DNA from: Macrosoma leucophasiata
Taxonomy: Eukaryota > Arthropoda > Insecta > Lepidoptera > Hedylidae
Length of the DNA: 64,000 bases
Reading direction: 5' to 3'
NCBI GenBank assembly: GCA_036365455.1
Contig: JAWQUS010000026.1
Coordinates: forward strand, 12,976,001 to 13,040,000
Below the pieces are notes generated by a model, which saw only the letters and a list, made by a program, of their open reading frames with translations, did not search any database and was not told the origin of the DNA. A program made the position numbers and the translations under genes. Positions 43,563-54,200 of this stretch are shown one piece after another; within the stretch, counting starts at the first letter, position 1; every line of letters begins with the position of its first letter.

Positions 43563-44650
43563 TGTTCCAGGGTTGGAGCTTAAAGACTTGGGTGCCACCG
43601 TATTACCTACAAGTTATGCATCAGGGGTGTCAACTCATCTGCAAACTGCTTCTGCTGCTCTTAATGTCTAGTTTGTGTGTGCAGTGTTCAGCCGCGGCCG
43701 GTGGCCCGTGTTGCTCTATGTTCCGGTTAGATAGTAATGTATCATCATCATCATATCAGCCATAGGACGTCCACTGCTGAACATAGGCCTCCCCCAATGA
43801 CCTCCATGCCGACCGATCGGAAGCGAAGTGCATCCAGCGAGTACCTGCAGCCTTCACTAGGTCGTCGGTCCATCTTGCAGGTGGACGCCCTACGCTGCGC
43901 TTGCCGATACGTGGTCTCCACTCAAGAACCTTTCTGCCCCAGCGGCTATCGGTTCTCCGAGCTATGTGCTCTGCCCATTGCCACTTTAGCTTGAAGATCT
44001 GCTTTGCTATGTAAGACGAATATCTTCATTTCTGATTCGATCCAGTAGGGAAACGCCGAGCATAGCCCTCTCCATTGACCGCTGAGTGACTTGGAGCTTT
44101 CGTACAAGACCCATAGTGAGATACCACGTCTCGGCACCGTAGGTCATCACCGGTAAAACGCACTGGTTAAAAACTTTCATCTTCAAGGACTGCGGGATGT
44201 TTGATGAGAAAACGCTCCTTAACTTCCCAAACGCTGCCCAGCCAAGTTGGATTCGGCGAGTGACCTCTTTCTCGAAGTTCGACCTGCCTAGTTGTATGGT
44301 TTGTCCTAAATAGACATATTCGTCGACAATTTTGAGGATCGAGTTCCCAACGGACACTGAAGTGGGCGATACAAGGTTATTGAACATGACCTTGGTCTTA
44401 TCCATGTTCATTTTAAGGCCCACTCTTTGGGACACTCGTCTTCGAGCATCGTGCTGAGATCTTCCAGCGACTCTGCCATGACTATAATATCTTCGGCAAA
44501 CCGAAAGTGAGTGATGTATTCGCCGTTGATATGTAATGTATGGCCCCGTAATATCACAGAGACATAACCACTCAGGGCTCAGGGGTGGAAACTCATCTGC
44601 ATTCTGAGCTTAGGTTTTTGTGTCGATCTATAGGCTGAAGTATTTCTGAA
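43563..44650 (+). repeat. Family A, older copy split by an RTE fragment
   Basis: 43563-43742 and 44533-44650 are the two parts (tgttccggttagatagtaat, then gccccgtaatatcacagaga). gtaatgtat at 43734-43742 and 44533-44541 is the target duplication of the insertion. Confidence 0.65.
43743..44532 (-). pseudogene. RTE-type LINE, 5'-truncated fragment
   Basis: The 3' 790 bases of an RTE element on the minus strand, with its (atg)n tail at 43741-43754. The longest open part (44007-44435, 142 codons) corresponds to the region after the reverse-transcriptase active site in the intact copy at 59584-62448: it has VGLKMNMDKTKVM, VYLGQTI and QCVLPVMTYGAETW. The 5' break lies just after the ISHFRF-like codons, so the catalytic FADD is in the lost or out-of-frame part. 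It is a diverged subfamily, not a recent copy of the 59.6 kb element. It interrupts an old family A repeat with a 9-base target duplication. Confidence 0.85.
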
Positions 44651-44752
44651 GAAGACTTAATGATTATTAATTTATTTAAAATTTAATCCAAAACGTAAGT
44701 ACATAAGGCGGACTTAATGCCGCAGAGAATTTCATGTTTTTATTTATTTATT

Positions 44753-45036
44753 TTACTAGTGATAGAGCTCCAGTGATGGAGTGCGCGGGCATAGGCACCA
44801 CCGCATTACCTAATATACTTGCCGTTAAATGGTAGTGTTCAGCACTATCGTGTTCCGGTCAGGTGGTAATGTACGGCGCTGTAATTTCCGGCACTGAGGC
44901 ATAACACCTCAGTACTCAGGAGAGGTAACGCATCTGCATTTCGATCTTGGTCTTTGTATGGGTTTCTATAGGCTGCCGTCATCACTTAACATCAATGTGA
45001 ACTGCATGCTTGTTTGCCACTTCCATTACATAAAAA
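44753..45036 (+). repeat. Family A, full-length copy
   Basis: ttttactagtgatagagctc to gccacttccattacataaaa. Confidence 0.8.
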
Positions 45037-45054
45037 ATAAATTAAAAAAAGGAA

Positions 45055-45597
45055 AAAAACCCGGTCAAGTGCGTGTCGGGCCACGCGCAGTGTAGGGTTC
45101 CGTAGTTTTTAGGTTTGATTAATGCAATGAAAAAAAAAAAATTATGGAGTTGTTAAAAAATTTCGAGTAGGTATTTCTTATTTTTAGTCGACTATTACTC
45201 GCTATTAATAAACTAGTATAGCCAACTTATGTGTGATAGTTTTCCTTTTAATTTCGCTAAATCTAGCTACTACTGCCATAACGTTTGAATTTCTAACAAT
45301 AACCGTTTAGTTGGTAGAGGGGGGGGACACTTGACTCTTACGAAAATTTGCACTTTTACGTTAATTTAACTAAATCGAAAAATGATTTTAGCACACCCCT
45401 AACATTTTTGAAAGACCTATGCAACTAAATTCCACACTTTAGAGAAATCGAAAAATACAAAAATTACTTGTAGGGGAGGTACCCTAAATCATTTTATTTT
45501 TCATGGTTTTATTCTACCACTTTCTCGGCGTAATTGAGGTGTATACTTGTGCCAAATTTCAAGTCTCTAGAACGAATAGTTTTTGCGGTAAGCCGCG

Positions 45598-45632
<35 letters not shown>

Positions 45633-45681
45633 GGACATGGCGAAACTATGAGGGTTCCTTGTTCACTACGGAACCCTAAAA
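45055..45681 (+). repeat. Dispersed repeat (family C), long copy
   Basis: aaaaacccggtcaagtgcgt, agtgtagggttccgtagttt, a (gaca)n run at 45602-45631, and the end ctacggaaccctaaaaa. Confidence 0.65.
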
Positions 45682-45955
45682 ATGCATATTAGATCCCAGG
45701 ATCACGAGGGCACCACAGCAGCAAAATCGAGTCCCAACCGGAAGACAGTAAATCGACCTTCACCAAAAACGTAACCCATAACTTTCGCGAGAGCATGCGC
45801 AGGTCAAAAGCTAGATCGAGAACTTTCTCTTTAAGTCGTGCGAAACTTTTGTCTTATTGTGTGGGCGCGGATATTGCTTTGAGAGTTTAATTAGATGAAA
45901 GTAATGATATGGTGGCAGCTCTCGGAAGGGATAGGCAGAGCCGTAATGTATGCTT
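45682..45955. other. Nothing recognised
   Basis: Unassigned; no coding signal. Confidence 0.3.
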
Positions 45956-46334
45956 AAAGGTCATAGCTCACTAGAGCCATCCGGGACCCGACCAGCACCG
46001 CCTCGTTTTACGGCGTCCACTCGTTATCGACGGGTGGTCCACGGGTAAACGGCACGTGAACCACTCGCGGGGAGCGCGCGGTCCATTTAGGAACAGCGTG
46101 TTTGCAATGCACACCACAATCAACGCAAGGTAAATAAGTGGGCGCCGTCTGCGCATAGACCGCGCGCCGCCCGCGCGTTTTACGGCTCGCGTTCGAGGCG
46201 ATCCGCTGTCGATACGGAGTTGATGTAATGTGCGCAGCTCCAAACAATATCATAAAAATAATTAACAAATACTAACCGTTCGAGGCGGTCTTGCGCTGGA
46301 TGGGTTCCGGGTGGCTCTAGTGAACTACGACCTT
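45956..46334. mobile_element. Element with about 50-bp inverted ends, G+C-rich core
   Basis: The left arm aaggtcatagctcactagag continues through ccatccgggaccc and accgcctcg. The right arm, reversed, reads aaggtcgtagttcactagag through ccacccggaaccc and accgcctcg. Two overlapping minus-strand frames of about 86-90 codons lie inside (45971-46268), one with a hydrophobic stretch, but neither has a recognisable domain. It looks like a non-autonomous DNA transposon. I could not define the target duplication. Confidence 0.6.
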
Positions 46335-46360
46335 ACATGTATTTTTATGTGATGAATGAA

Positions 46361-46570
46361 GGTGGCAAACAAGCATACTGTTCATAGGGGTCGGCCCTCC
46401 CCCGCTTTGTAGTCCTTTACAAGGCTCCACAAGAGGGGTACTCCCACGGACTCTTGGGGAGCGGAACTTGGCGAACTATGGATATTTGCATGTATTTATG
46501 CTTGAATGCATGCATTTACCTCTGCCTACTTTTCGGGGGATATAGGCGTAAAATTTCCGTCTTCATATTT
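46361..46570 (+). repeat. Fragments of family A and SINE B
   Basis: 46361-46385 is a minus-strand family A scrap (gaaggtggcaaacaagcata). 46470-46570 is a SINE B 3' end (cttgaatgcatgcatttacc, tctgcctac). Confidence 0.5.
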
Positions 46571-47109
46571 CAACAGGGCAGTAATGAAACAGCATAACTG
46601 GTAACAGTAGCGTTGTAAGCGAGATAAGAGTGTTACGCTGTTTTATCCGCTTATCGAATGTAAACCCTTTGTTTAGACGATTACGGCACGCGTGACCCTG
46701 TTCTGGTGTAACTGGAAATACGTGATTCAGAAATCGTTTGGGGCATAACTAGCAAACTTCGCGTTCATTTGGGATTATTCCGTAGTTATCCTGAGTAGAA
46801 GGGATGTAGGGTGAGGATAATTTTTCCGCTTGTGCAGTAAGTCTGTATGTCTTGTGCACAATGTTAGTCAAAGCATTCCAATAAGCTACATTCCAGTAAA
46901 TACAATAACGCTGGATGGGCAGCAGATAAAACTTTCGACCGAGTCAACCGAACAATGGTGGTCAAACCATTACAATAGGGACGGTGGTAAAAATAACAAC
47001 GCGGAATGGGCAGCAGCGTCCCGTGATAAAACTACCGCCACTGTGATCGCTTATTCGCTTGCCAAGCGCCAATAAGCGATAAAAGCGATAATAACGCACA
47101 ATGCTATTA
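46571..47109. other. Nothing recognised
   Basis: An 81-codon frame at 46830-47075 has no recognisable domain. Confidence 0.3.
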
Positions 47110-47240
47110 TGAGCGTCTTTGGGGAAGGCTTTGTCCAGCTGTGTACGTCTTTCGGCTGGAGTGATGATGATGATGATCGCCCAATGTCGGCATCTTTGAA
47201 CGACGCTTTTGTCCAGCAGTGGATGTCTATTGGCTGAAGT
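47110..47240 (+). repeat. Two RTE 3' ends in tandem
   Basis: ggaaggctttgtccagctgt, ggctggagtgatgatgatg, and again cgcttttgtccagcagtgga, ctattggctga. Both match the terminal codons and tail of the RTE element at 59.6 kb. Confidence 0.65.
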
Positions 47241-47324
47241 ACTACACTAAGTAATGCACTTGAGCAGCTAGACAGAGGTTAGAGGCACCTGTCACACAAA
47301 CGACTGACGAATCGTCAGATTTTT

Positions 47325-47545
47325 TTGTGTAACGAAGGTGGCTTACAAGTTTACAGTTCAAATGGATGTTAAGTGATGTCTGCACCCCATAAACATGTAC
47401 ACAAAAACCAGAGGTATGTATGTATGTATGTATCTTCACGCCAGGTCCCTAACGGGGTAGAAAACCAGAGGTCAAAATGCAAATCTCGTGCCACCCCTAA
47501 AACCTTAGTTTTTTCTGTGATAGTTATTACGGGGCCATACAGTTA
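47325..47545 (-). repeat. Family A, older copy with a micro-insertion
   Basis: gtgtaacgaaggtggcttac to tagttattacggggccatac, interrupted at 47416-47460. Confidence 0.65.
47416..47460 (-). mobile_element. 45-bp LINE 3'-end insertion with 12-bp target duplication
   Basis: aaaaccagaggt lies at 47404-47415 and 47461-47472. Between them are only (atgt)n and cttcacgccaggtccctaac plus ggggtag, i.e. the tail and last 30 bases of an RTE-like LINE read from the minus strand. Confidence 0.8.
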
Positions 47546-47562
47546 TGTTTTGTATGTAATGG

Positions 47563-47725
47563 GTGGCGAGCCTATTGATAATTCTGCGTATATTAACGAA
47601 CTTTTGGGGGTGGCATTGGGCAACTGTCGATAAACTGCAAAAGCATTTACAACTCGACCTGAGAATCGAACTTAGGGCCTCAGCGTTGCAGTGACTCTGC
47701 TACCACTACATTACCGAGGCAATTG
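47563..47725 (-). repeat. tRNA-derived SINE (family B-like)
   Basis: Head on the minus strand with agaatcgaacttagggcctc (B box gttcgattct) and gctaccactacattaccgag (A-box side). The 3' part holds tgggtggcgagcctattga. Confidence 0.55.
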
Positions 47726-47769
47726 GTTGAAGAAATCCCTACTTCCTTACTTTATTAATATTAAAAATG

Positions 47770-47945
47770 CGAAAGTAACTCCGTCTGTCTGTCTGTCTGT
47801 TACCTTTTCACGTCCAAACGACTGAACCGATTTTAATGAAATTTGGTACAGAGATAGAGCTGACTTTGAGAAAGAACATAGGCTACTTAGTTATTTATAA
47901 AATCCACTCCACCACGCGGCCTAAGCCGCGGGCAACAGCTAGTGC
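47770..47945 (-). repeat. Group J dispersed repeat
   Basis: cgaaagtaactccgtctgtc, tgaaccgattttaatgaaat, ctttgagaaagaacatagg, ending gccgcgggcaacagctagt. Confidence 0.65.
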
Positions 47946-48605
47946 AAAATAATTATAAAGAATTCATGATCACTATCCATTATGTACTCGAGTAATCTGG
48001 CTTAAATTATAGAACAAAAACTAGTTCATGAAAATCGAAAGTCAATATGTCGTTCAATGAGCTCCTATCCAATTGAATTAATAAGTTAATTAATTATAGA
48101 ACAATGTGAATAATTCTCGATTCGACGCAAGGTTATTTCCACAGGAAACTCGTGTTATTACGCATTATTAATTGTGAACGTGGTTTATGTAAGAAGTTTT
48201 TTATGGTCAGTTTGTTTGATTTTATAATTAAGTGTTTTGTTTCGTCATGAAAGTGAAAAGTAAATAGATGAGTCTTCTTGGGCGTTTCACTCTTGACAGA
48301 ATAGTAATGGATTTAACTTCTGGCATAACTTCTGGTATACTGCTCTCTTATGTGATCGGGACCAATACCAGCTTGATCCACTTGACTCCCTTCAAAGACG
48401 CGGCGTTCGTAACGTTTAGACGTTTCAAACCTGTCGTCACTCCATCTATGTGAACTTGCCAATGGACTTGTTTGCCACTTAAAAAAGTTAAGCTGCATCT
48501 GTTTCAGCAGTAGCGTCTATCCTCTGTTGGTTTTTTCACTTACTCAAGATTTCATCACAATCAGCTCAGCAGTTTGGTTATGAAATGTTAACAGACCCCC
48601 AGACT
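47946..48605. other. Nothing recognised
   Basis: Frames of 61 codons at 48268-48498 on both strands have no domain. Confidence 0.3.
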
Positions 48606-48895
48606 TTTTACTGGTGGTAGAGTTCCAGTGTAAGAGCTTGAGGGCGTAGGCACTATTGTATTACTTAATCTATCTGTTGCCAGGTAGTGTTCAGCGCTAT
48701 CGTGTTCCGGTTAGATGGTAATGTAGCTATGGCCCTGTAATAACTGTCACAGAGACACAATAACTAAGGTCTCAGGGGTCGCATCTGCATTTTGACCTCT
48801 GGTCTTTGTGTGGGTGTCTTTAGGCTGCAGTCATCACATCAAATCAATGTGAACTGCATGCTTGTTTGCCACCTTCACCATATAAAAATACAGCT
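48606..48895 (+). repeat. Family A, older subfamily full-length copy
   Basis: tttttactggtggtagagtt, ggttagatggtaatgtagct, to gtttgccaccttcaccatat. Confidence 0.75.
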
Positions 48896-49384
48896 ACTTT
48901 CTTAGCTTTATAACTACTATATGTATATATTATATGTTACTTTGTGTACAATAAACAAATGTTATTATAAATGTTAAAAATGTCCTGTCGTCTATTTGTT
49001 GAAATTATCGTTTTGAAATTCAACATGAAGATTGTATGAATCCTGGGAAAAGACCCAGGCTACTTTGTGGACGTAGCCAAAAACCACCCGGACGAAGTCG
49101 CCAGATACAGCTAGTATTAGGGAAACACATAAGTTATATTAAAGGGCCTTCCCTCTGTACATTAGTTCGTGATGTTACATGCGTAGGAACAAGAGATTCA
49201 TATTTTAACCCTAACTAGGTTAACTACTATTAAAATGGAGGTTTATAGTGTATACATGAGAAAATCTCATTTGTATGTAGACTACCTTGTTTTATGATTA
49301 ATTTGAAGTATGTTTGTACATGAGAGTTATAAAGGACGGCAATGGTCAATGGCAAATGGCCGTATTTTCTTTCCAAAAAAAATT
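48896..49384. other. Mostly unassigned, group J trace
   Basis: 49027-49118 (tgggaaaagacccaggctac, gacgaagtcgccagatacag) is like the end of a group J repeat. Confidence 0.35.
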
Positions 49385-49670
49385 TGCCAAATATCTTAAA
49401 AAATCAATTGCTGTTCGTCCTAGTCCTCATCCGTCCCCCTGCGGCCCCACCACGCCCCTATCCGACGGCGGAATCACCTTTAGGCGGCTGGGGATAGGGT
49501 GCAGGGCCAATGACATAACCGCACACCTCTTGCCCAGCCGTCTCCCCACGACAGCAGCGAGTGGCGGGCAGAGCTACGCCAAACGCCGCTCCCTCGCTGG
49601 GTTCCTCGTAGGTTCGTCAGTGTGAGAAGAACCACCGGGTACTAACTACTCCGGGGGGGACACTAACCTA
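49385..49670. repeat. G+C-rich block, probable LINE fragment
   Basis: Abrupt change of composition (cccctgcggccccaccacgc ... ccgggtactaactactccgg) ending in cactaacctaacctaa. Not assigned further. Confidence 0.35.
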
Positions 49671-50800
49671 ACCTAATATTTTTAAATATTTGGGATAATT
49701 TTCTTTTTATACTTCTGAGGCGATACGAAGTTCGTTGGGGCAGCCAGTAATATATAAAAATGTCTTTCATAAGTAAAACATAAAACGGAAATAAACTCGC
49801 TGAAAACTCAAAAGTAAGTCAATCCGTTTTAAAAACTTTAATAAGTTTTATTGTCTCATTTATTTCAAAACAAAACAGAAATCTTCACGATGGTCATTTG
49901 TTAACGAATCCGTGTCAAAATAACGTAATACCCTTGTTTATTACTTACAAGAAAGATAGGTGGGTGTAGTAATACAATTCTTTCTTTAATAACCGAGTTT
50001 ATATTTTATACTACCCTCGTTTCGTTTTTAATAAAACCACTGGCTTGAAATTTTCGTCGTCCGCTACGGGGTCTAAAGAAAATTGAATAGACGCTGGCAC
50101 TCAGCAATTTTGACCGTACCGGCGGAACATAAATTATGTATTTTATGTTTTGTGCCATAGATTTAAATTTGAGTGCATCTAGCGTAGTTACGGAGTACGG
50201 AGTAACATGGCGTCGCGGTAAATACTTCTATTGAACTCATTGTAGATGACTATGTACTTGCTTACCTACAGTGTATTTCTATGTACGATATTACTGTTTG
50301 TATGTTACAGGGTTACAATGTTTATTGGTCTTCTTTATTTGATATCCGTGTGTCACCAGGTAGATTCCGGTTGAAAATCAGCGTCAGGCTCCAACCTGAC
50401 TTACACTGAAACGGCATCTATTTGGTCCTATTTAGTGCAGTCGTGAGACACTGTTAATACTTTTTTTATTATTATTTGTCTGTATACGTGTTTAATTATC
50501 ATTGTTTTTTTTTTGTGTGTCGTGTCACTTTGTTTTTGATGTATGTGTGGAAGAACGGGCGGAAGTGTTCCTCCGACGAAAAGCTCCGACCAGGCGAGGT
50601 GGTAGCGCATAGCGTGCCGCGGCCCAACGATTGACGTTGGAAAGTTGTATATGTGCCAATTCTTGAGAAATCTTCGTATGTGCGATGTAATTCGATTGCG
50701 CGCCATCTACCGTACTAGATAAGTACTGTGAGTTTTCATCTGTGTTCCACTAGTTGGCGCCTTAATTTAGTGGACGCTACATAATATGTATGTTGCTTGA
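49671..50800. other. Nothing recognised
   Basis: No repeat I can name. A 92-codon minus-strand frame at 50428-50706 has no recognisable domain. Confidence 0.3.
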
Positions 50801-50808
50801 GTCACAGG

Positions 50809-51024
50809 CAGAGAATATTTAATAATACTACGTATAGAATGGACACTTCGACGTCCCGCGCGATTTCTCCGCATCACCCAACCTCCTCCCCTCTTATGGG
50901 CGACGGTTGATAATTTCTACGTGCTACGCACACAGGTGAACGTGTACACGTCACTGATTGATGTCTGTGTAATAGAAACCAAATTAAGCGTTTGTATGGA
51001 ATTTTGGCGGAGTGTCCACGGTGT
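50809..51024 (+). mobile_element. MITE-like element (family F), copy 3
   Basis: Flanked by gtcacagg / gtcactgg (50801-50808, 51025-51032), seven of eight bases alike. Closely similar to 34044-34265. Confidence 0.6.
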
Positions 51025-51032
51025 GTCACTGG

Positions 51033-51489
51033 TCACGACAGGACCAATAAAGTGTCTTTTTTTTTTTAATTATATGGTCTGAATAGCGATTAACTATAAC
51101 ACTCTAGTAAATACACTCTTCCAATCAACCCAATGGAGCAGCTAATCACAAACCTCAATTGGAACGAGGTTATGTTTAATAAACAATGACGTTGTGATGC
51201 CGGAATGGTGGTCACATCACGTTCTGATTTCATGGAAAGCCAAGATTCTGTACTATGACAGTTAATATACTACTAGTGATTGCCCAATGGTCGAAATTCG
51301 TCCGCAGTACGTATGTACAAAATATTTATTTATTTAACTTCTATGCACATAGATAAGGTACTTAAGGCGGACTTAATGCTACTACAGGGCATTATCGACC
51401 AGTCAACCTTTGGGTTGTGTTGAAAATTTAACTGGTGCTTACAGGCTCAACTGTAAGCACTAAACTAAATTTGAATTCAATAACGAATA
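51033..51489. other. Nothing recognised
   Basis: AT-rich, no signal. Confidence 0.3.
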
Positions 51490-51615
51490 TTACGGAGCTG
51501 TACATCTACCATCTAACCGGGACACGATAGAGCTGAACGCTACTTGAAGGCAGATAGATTAGGTAATTTGGTTGTGTCTACCTCTTCAAGCCTTCACTTG
51601 AACTTTAACAGTAAA
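51490..51615 (-). repeat. Family A, old fragment
   Basis: catctaccatctaaccggga, gcagatagattaggtaattt. Confidence 0.55.
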
Positions 51616-51649
51616 ACATTGAAATCTCATTGATAAGAATACATTTCTT

Positions 51650-51932
51650 ACTGGTGGTAAAGCGCCATAAACGGAGCTCGCGGGCGCTCCACTGTATTAC
51701 GTAATATATTTGCCGCTAAATGGTAGTGTCAGCACTATCGTGTCCCGGTCAGGTGGTAATTAACGGCTCTGTAATTTCTGGAACAGAGGCATAACACCTT
51801 AGGCATCAGGAGTGGCAACGCATCTGCATTTTGACCTTGGTCTTTGTGTGGGTGTTTATAGGCTGCAGTCATCACTTAACAGTGAATGGGAACTGCAAAC
51901 TTGTTTGCCACTTCCATTACATAAAAAAAAAT
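51650..51932 (+). repeat. Family A, full-length copy
   Basis: ttactggtggtaaagcgcca to gccacttccattacataaaa. Confidence 0.8.
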
Positions 51933-51954
51933 ATTAATGGGTACTATAATGTTT

Positions 51955-52088
51955 TATTGACGAAAGTGCAGCGCTCATTAAGAATTATTGCAAATCGAGT
52001 CTACGAAAGAGACAATCGGCTTGTTTCGACTTCGTAGAGCGTTATTTCTGCCGCACACTGCTTACGTAAGCATTGATAGTGGAGCATT
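51955..52088 (-). mobile_element. MITE (family G), one half
   Basis: aaatcgagtctacgaaagag, acaatcggcttgtttcgact, gtagagcgttatttctg. Confidence 0.5.
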
Positions 52089-52097
52089 GTTCAAAAT

Positions 52098-52290
52098 AAG
52101 GCCTCCGACAAGGTTTAACAACTGCTATCTATCGATAGCAACTGGGACCGACGGCTTAACGTGCCCTCCGAAGCACGGAAACGCGCATTTTAAGTTGCCA
52201 CTAGCGATCATCCATCACATACCCGACCGTGCCCGTATCGCATAGCCGAGTAGATCGCTTCCAATCTTCACCAGCTGCGGGGACATGCGC
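52098..52290 (-). repeat. 5S-like SINE (family D), 5' half
   Basis: aaggcctccgacaaggttta to ggggacatgcgcgc. It lacks the 3' half, unlike most truncated copies, so it was probably cut by a later event. Confidence 0.65.
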
Positions 52291-52307
52291 GCATCGTATC
52301 TAAAAAA

Positions 52308-52520
52308 AATAAAATACGCTTACACTCACAGCCCCACAGTAGGTATAAACATGTGTTGTGGGTGCCGTTACACATACAACACATACGTAAAACAAACACC
52401 CATACCCGAAATAAATATCTGTAGGCCATACAAACATTTGTCCCGGTGCGGGGATCGAACCCACGACCCTTTGAATCAAACAGTCATCTCACACCGCTGG
52501 ACTAACCGGGTCGTCAAATA
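52308..52520 (-). repeat. tRNA-derived SINE (family E), near full length
   Basis: 3' part aaaatacgcttacactcaca; head ggggatcgaacccacgaccc (B box on the minus strand) and ccgctggactaaccgggt. Confidence 0.7.
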
Positions 52521-52782
52521 TCCATCTGCCTACATATTTTACTTAAATTAAATTCTATCCCTTATCACAAACATCTAATCTAGTTACTAAATACAACCCC
52601 TTCAATATTCATGAGCCCTTAACACGGTTAGGGCACGCAATAACCGGTTGTGGCGAAGGTCGGATTATAAAACGATACACGCGCCCTTTATAATTCAATT
52701 AAATTGGATGGTGGAAGAAAGATAATCAAAGGAAATTTGGTAGAGACAAAGAATACAAATGGAATGCTATTTTTATAAGTAC

Positions 52783-52965
52783 TAGCTGACCCGGCAAACT
52801 TCGTATTGCCTCAGAATGAAATAATGTGTCAAAGGTGAAAATAAAATTGTGGTTTTTACTATTTCCCTACATACCCTTCATATTTTTTTTAATTTAAACC
52901 TTCCCTGGACTTCCAAAAATCATTCAAAACCAAAATTAGCCAAATCGGTCCAGCCGGTCCCGCCG
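52783..52965 (+). repeat. Dispersed repeat O, copy 2
   Basis: gctgacccggcaaacttcgt, tccctggacttccaaaaatc, aaatcggtccagccgg. Confidence 0.6.
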
Positions 52966-53034
52966 GAGGTCCCGGGTTCCCAAGAGTTAAATGCTATTGA
53001 CATGTTATTAATATTCCAGAAGATTCTTTCCTCT

Positions 53035-53140
53035 TTACTGGTGGTAGAGCGCCAGTGATGGAGCTCGCGGGCGTAGGCACAACCGCATTACCTAATATAC
53101 TTGCCGCTAAATGGTAGTGTTCAGCACTATCACGTTATAC
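53035..53140 (+). repeat. Family A, 5' fragment
   Basis: tttactggtggtagagcgcc to tgttcagcactatcacgtt. Confidence 0.7.
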
Positions 53141-53164
53141 GTAACAACAAATACTAAACACAGA

Positions 53165-53415
53165 ATAAAATAAACATATTAGGGGGCTCCCATCCATGGT
53201 ACATGATTTTTTTTGCTTGAAATTAATAATTGCAACAGGTAGACGCTTAAAATATTTTACAGAATATTTATTTACTTATAAAAATAAATAACTTATTAAA
53301 TTAAAATAAAATAAAATAGTTAACAAGGATCCCATACAACAATCGTGATTTTTTGACGATTTTTCGTAAGGAACCCTTCGTGCACGAGTCCGACTCGCAC
53401 TTGGCCGCTTTTTTG
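53165..53415 (-). repeat. Dispersed repeat (family C), partial
   Basis: ggaacccttcgtgcacgagt, ccgactcgcacttggccgct at the end; the left boundary is uncertain. Confidence 0.55.
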
Positions 53416-53765
53416 TATCCGCCAACAGTAAATATTGAATTCTACCTTCCTTTCACGAATAAGCCAACAACATCTGAGCAAAACAACTTTACCATACAAA
53501 TAGGAAATAGGTATAAACTAGGTATTTTTTTTTAGTCACATCTAATTAAAACTTTGTTCTAAACATAAAAAATCTAGAAAATTCAACTCTGACATGAACC
53601 TAGCTAGCGCAAACTGGTGTAAGCAGCCTCGGGTGAATGACCACGCTTCATAACAGCGCATTAGGTATACTGGCAATGACTATGATTGAGCCAGGTTCCA
53701 ACATTTGACCCAATGTTGGCCGCGGTATCTTACTACTGTATAAAATTAAATGTGAATTATTGATT
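53416..53765. other. Nothing recognised
   Basis: No coding or repeat signal. Confidence 0.3.
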
Positions 53766-54050
53766 TTTACTGGTGGTAGAGCTCCAGTGACGGAGCTTGC
53801 AGGCGTAGGCGCCACCGCATTACCTGATTTACTTGCCGCTAAATGGTAGTGTTCAGCACTATCGTGTTCCGGTCAGGTGGTAATGTACGGCCCTGTAATT
53901 TCCGGCACAGAGGCATAACACCTTAGGCCTCAGGAGTGGTAACGCATTTGCATTTTGACCTTGGTCTTTGTGTGGGTGTCTATAGGCTGCAGTCATCACT
54001 TAACATCAATGTGAACTGCATGCTTGTCTGCCACTTCAATGACATTAAAA
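53766..54050 (+). repeat. Family A, full-length copy
   Basis: tttactggtggtagagctcc to gccacttcaatgacattaaa. attgat lies at both flanks (53758-53763 region and 54056-54061 region) and may be the target duplication. Confidence 0.8.
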
Positions 54051-54056
54051 AAAAAA

Positions 54057-54200
54057 TTGATGTTTGTTTGTTGCTCAATCACGCTAAAGCGGTTGTACGG
54101 ATTTTGATGAAATTTTGAATAGTGTACATGGCTGTAACACATGGGATACTTTTAATCCCGTTCAGAGGTTCCTTAGGGAATTTTAAAATAGATATTCACG
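54057..54200 (+). repeat. Group J dispersed repeat
   Basis: gctcaatcacgctaaagcgg, gtacggattttgatgaaatt. Confidence 0.4.

Noticed and set aside
45971..46268. Small secreted or membrane protein gene on the minus strand
   Set aside because: The frames lie inside an element with long inverted ends, overlap in two phases, and match no family I know.
50428..50706. 92-codon minus-strand frame
   Set aside because: No domain or codon-use support; runs through T-rich simple sequence.
53936..54118. Frame starting MVTHLHFDLG, repeated in several places
   Set aside because: The same peptide appears in many family A copies because the repeat itself is open there; it is often broken and follows repeat boundaries.
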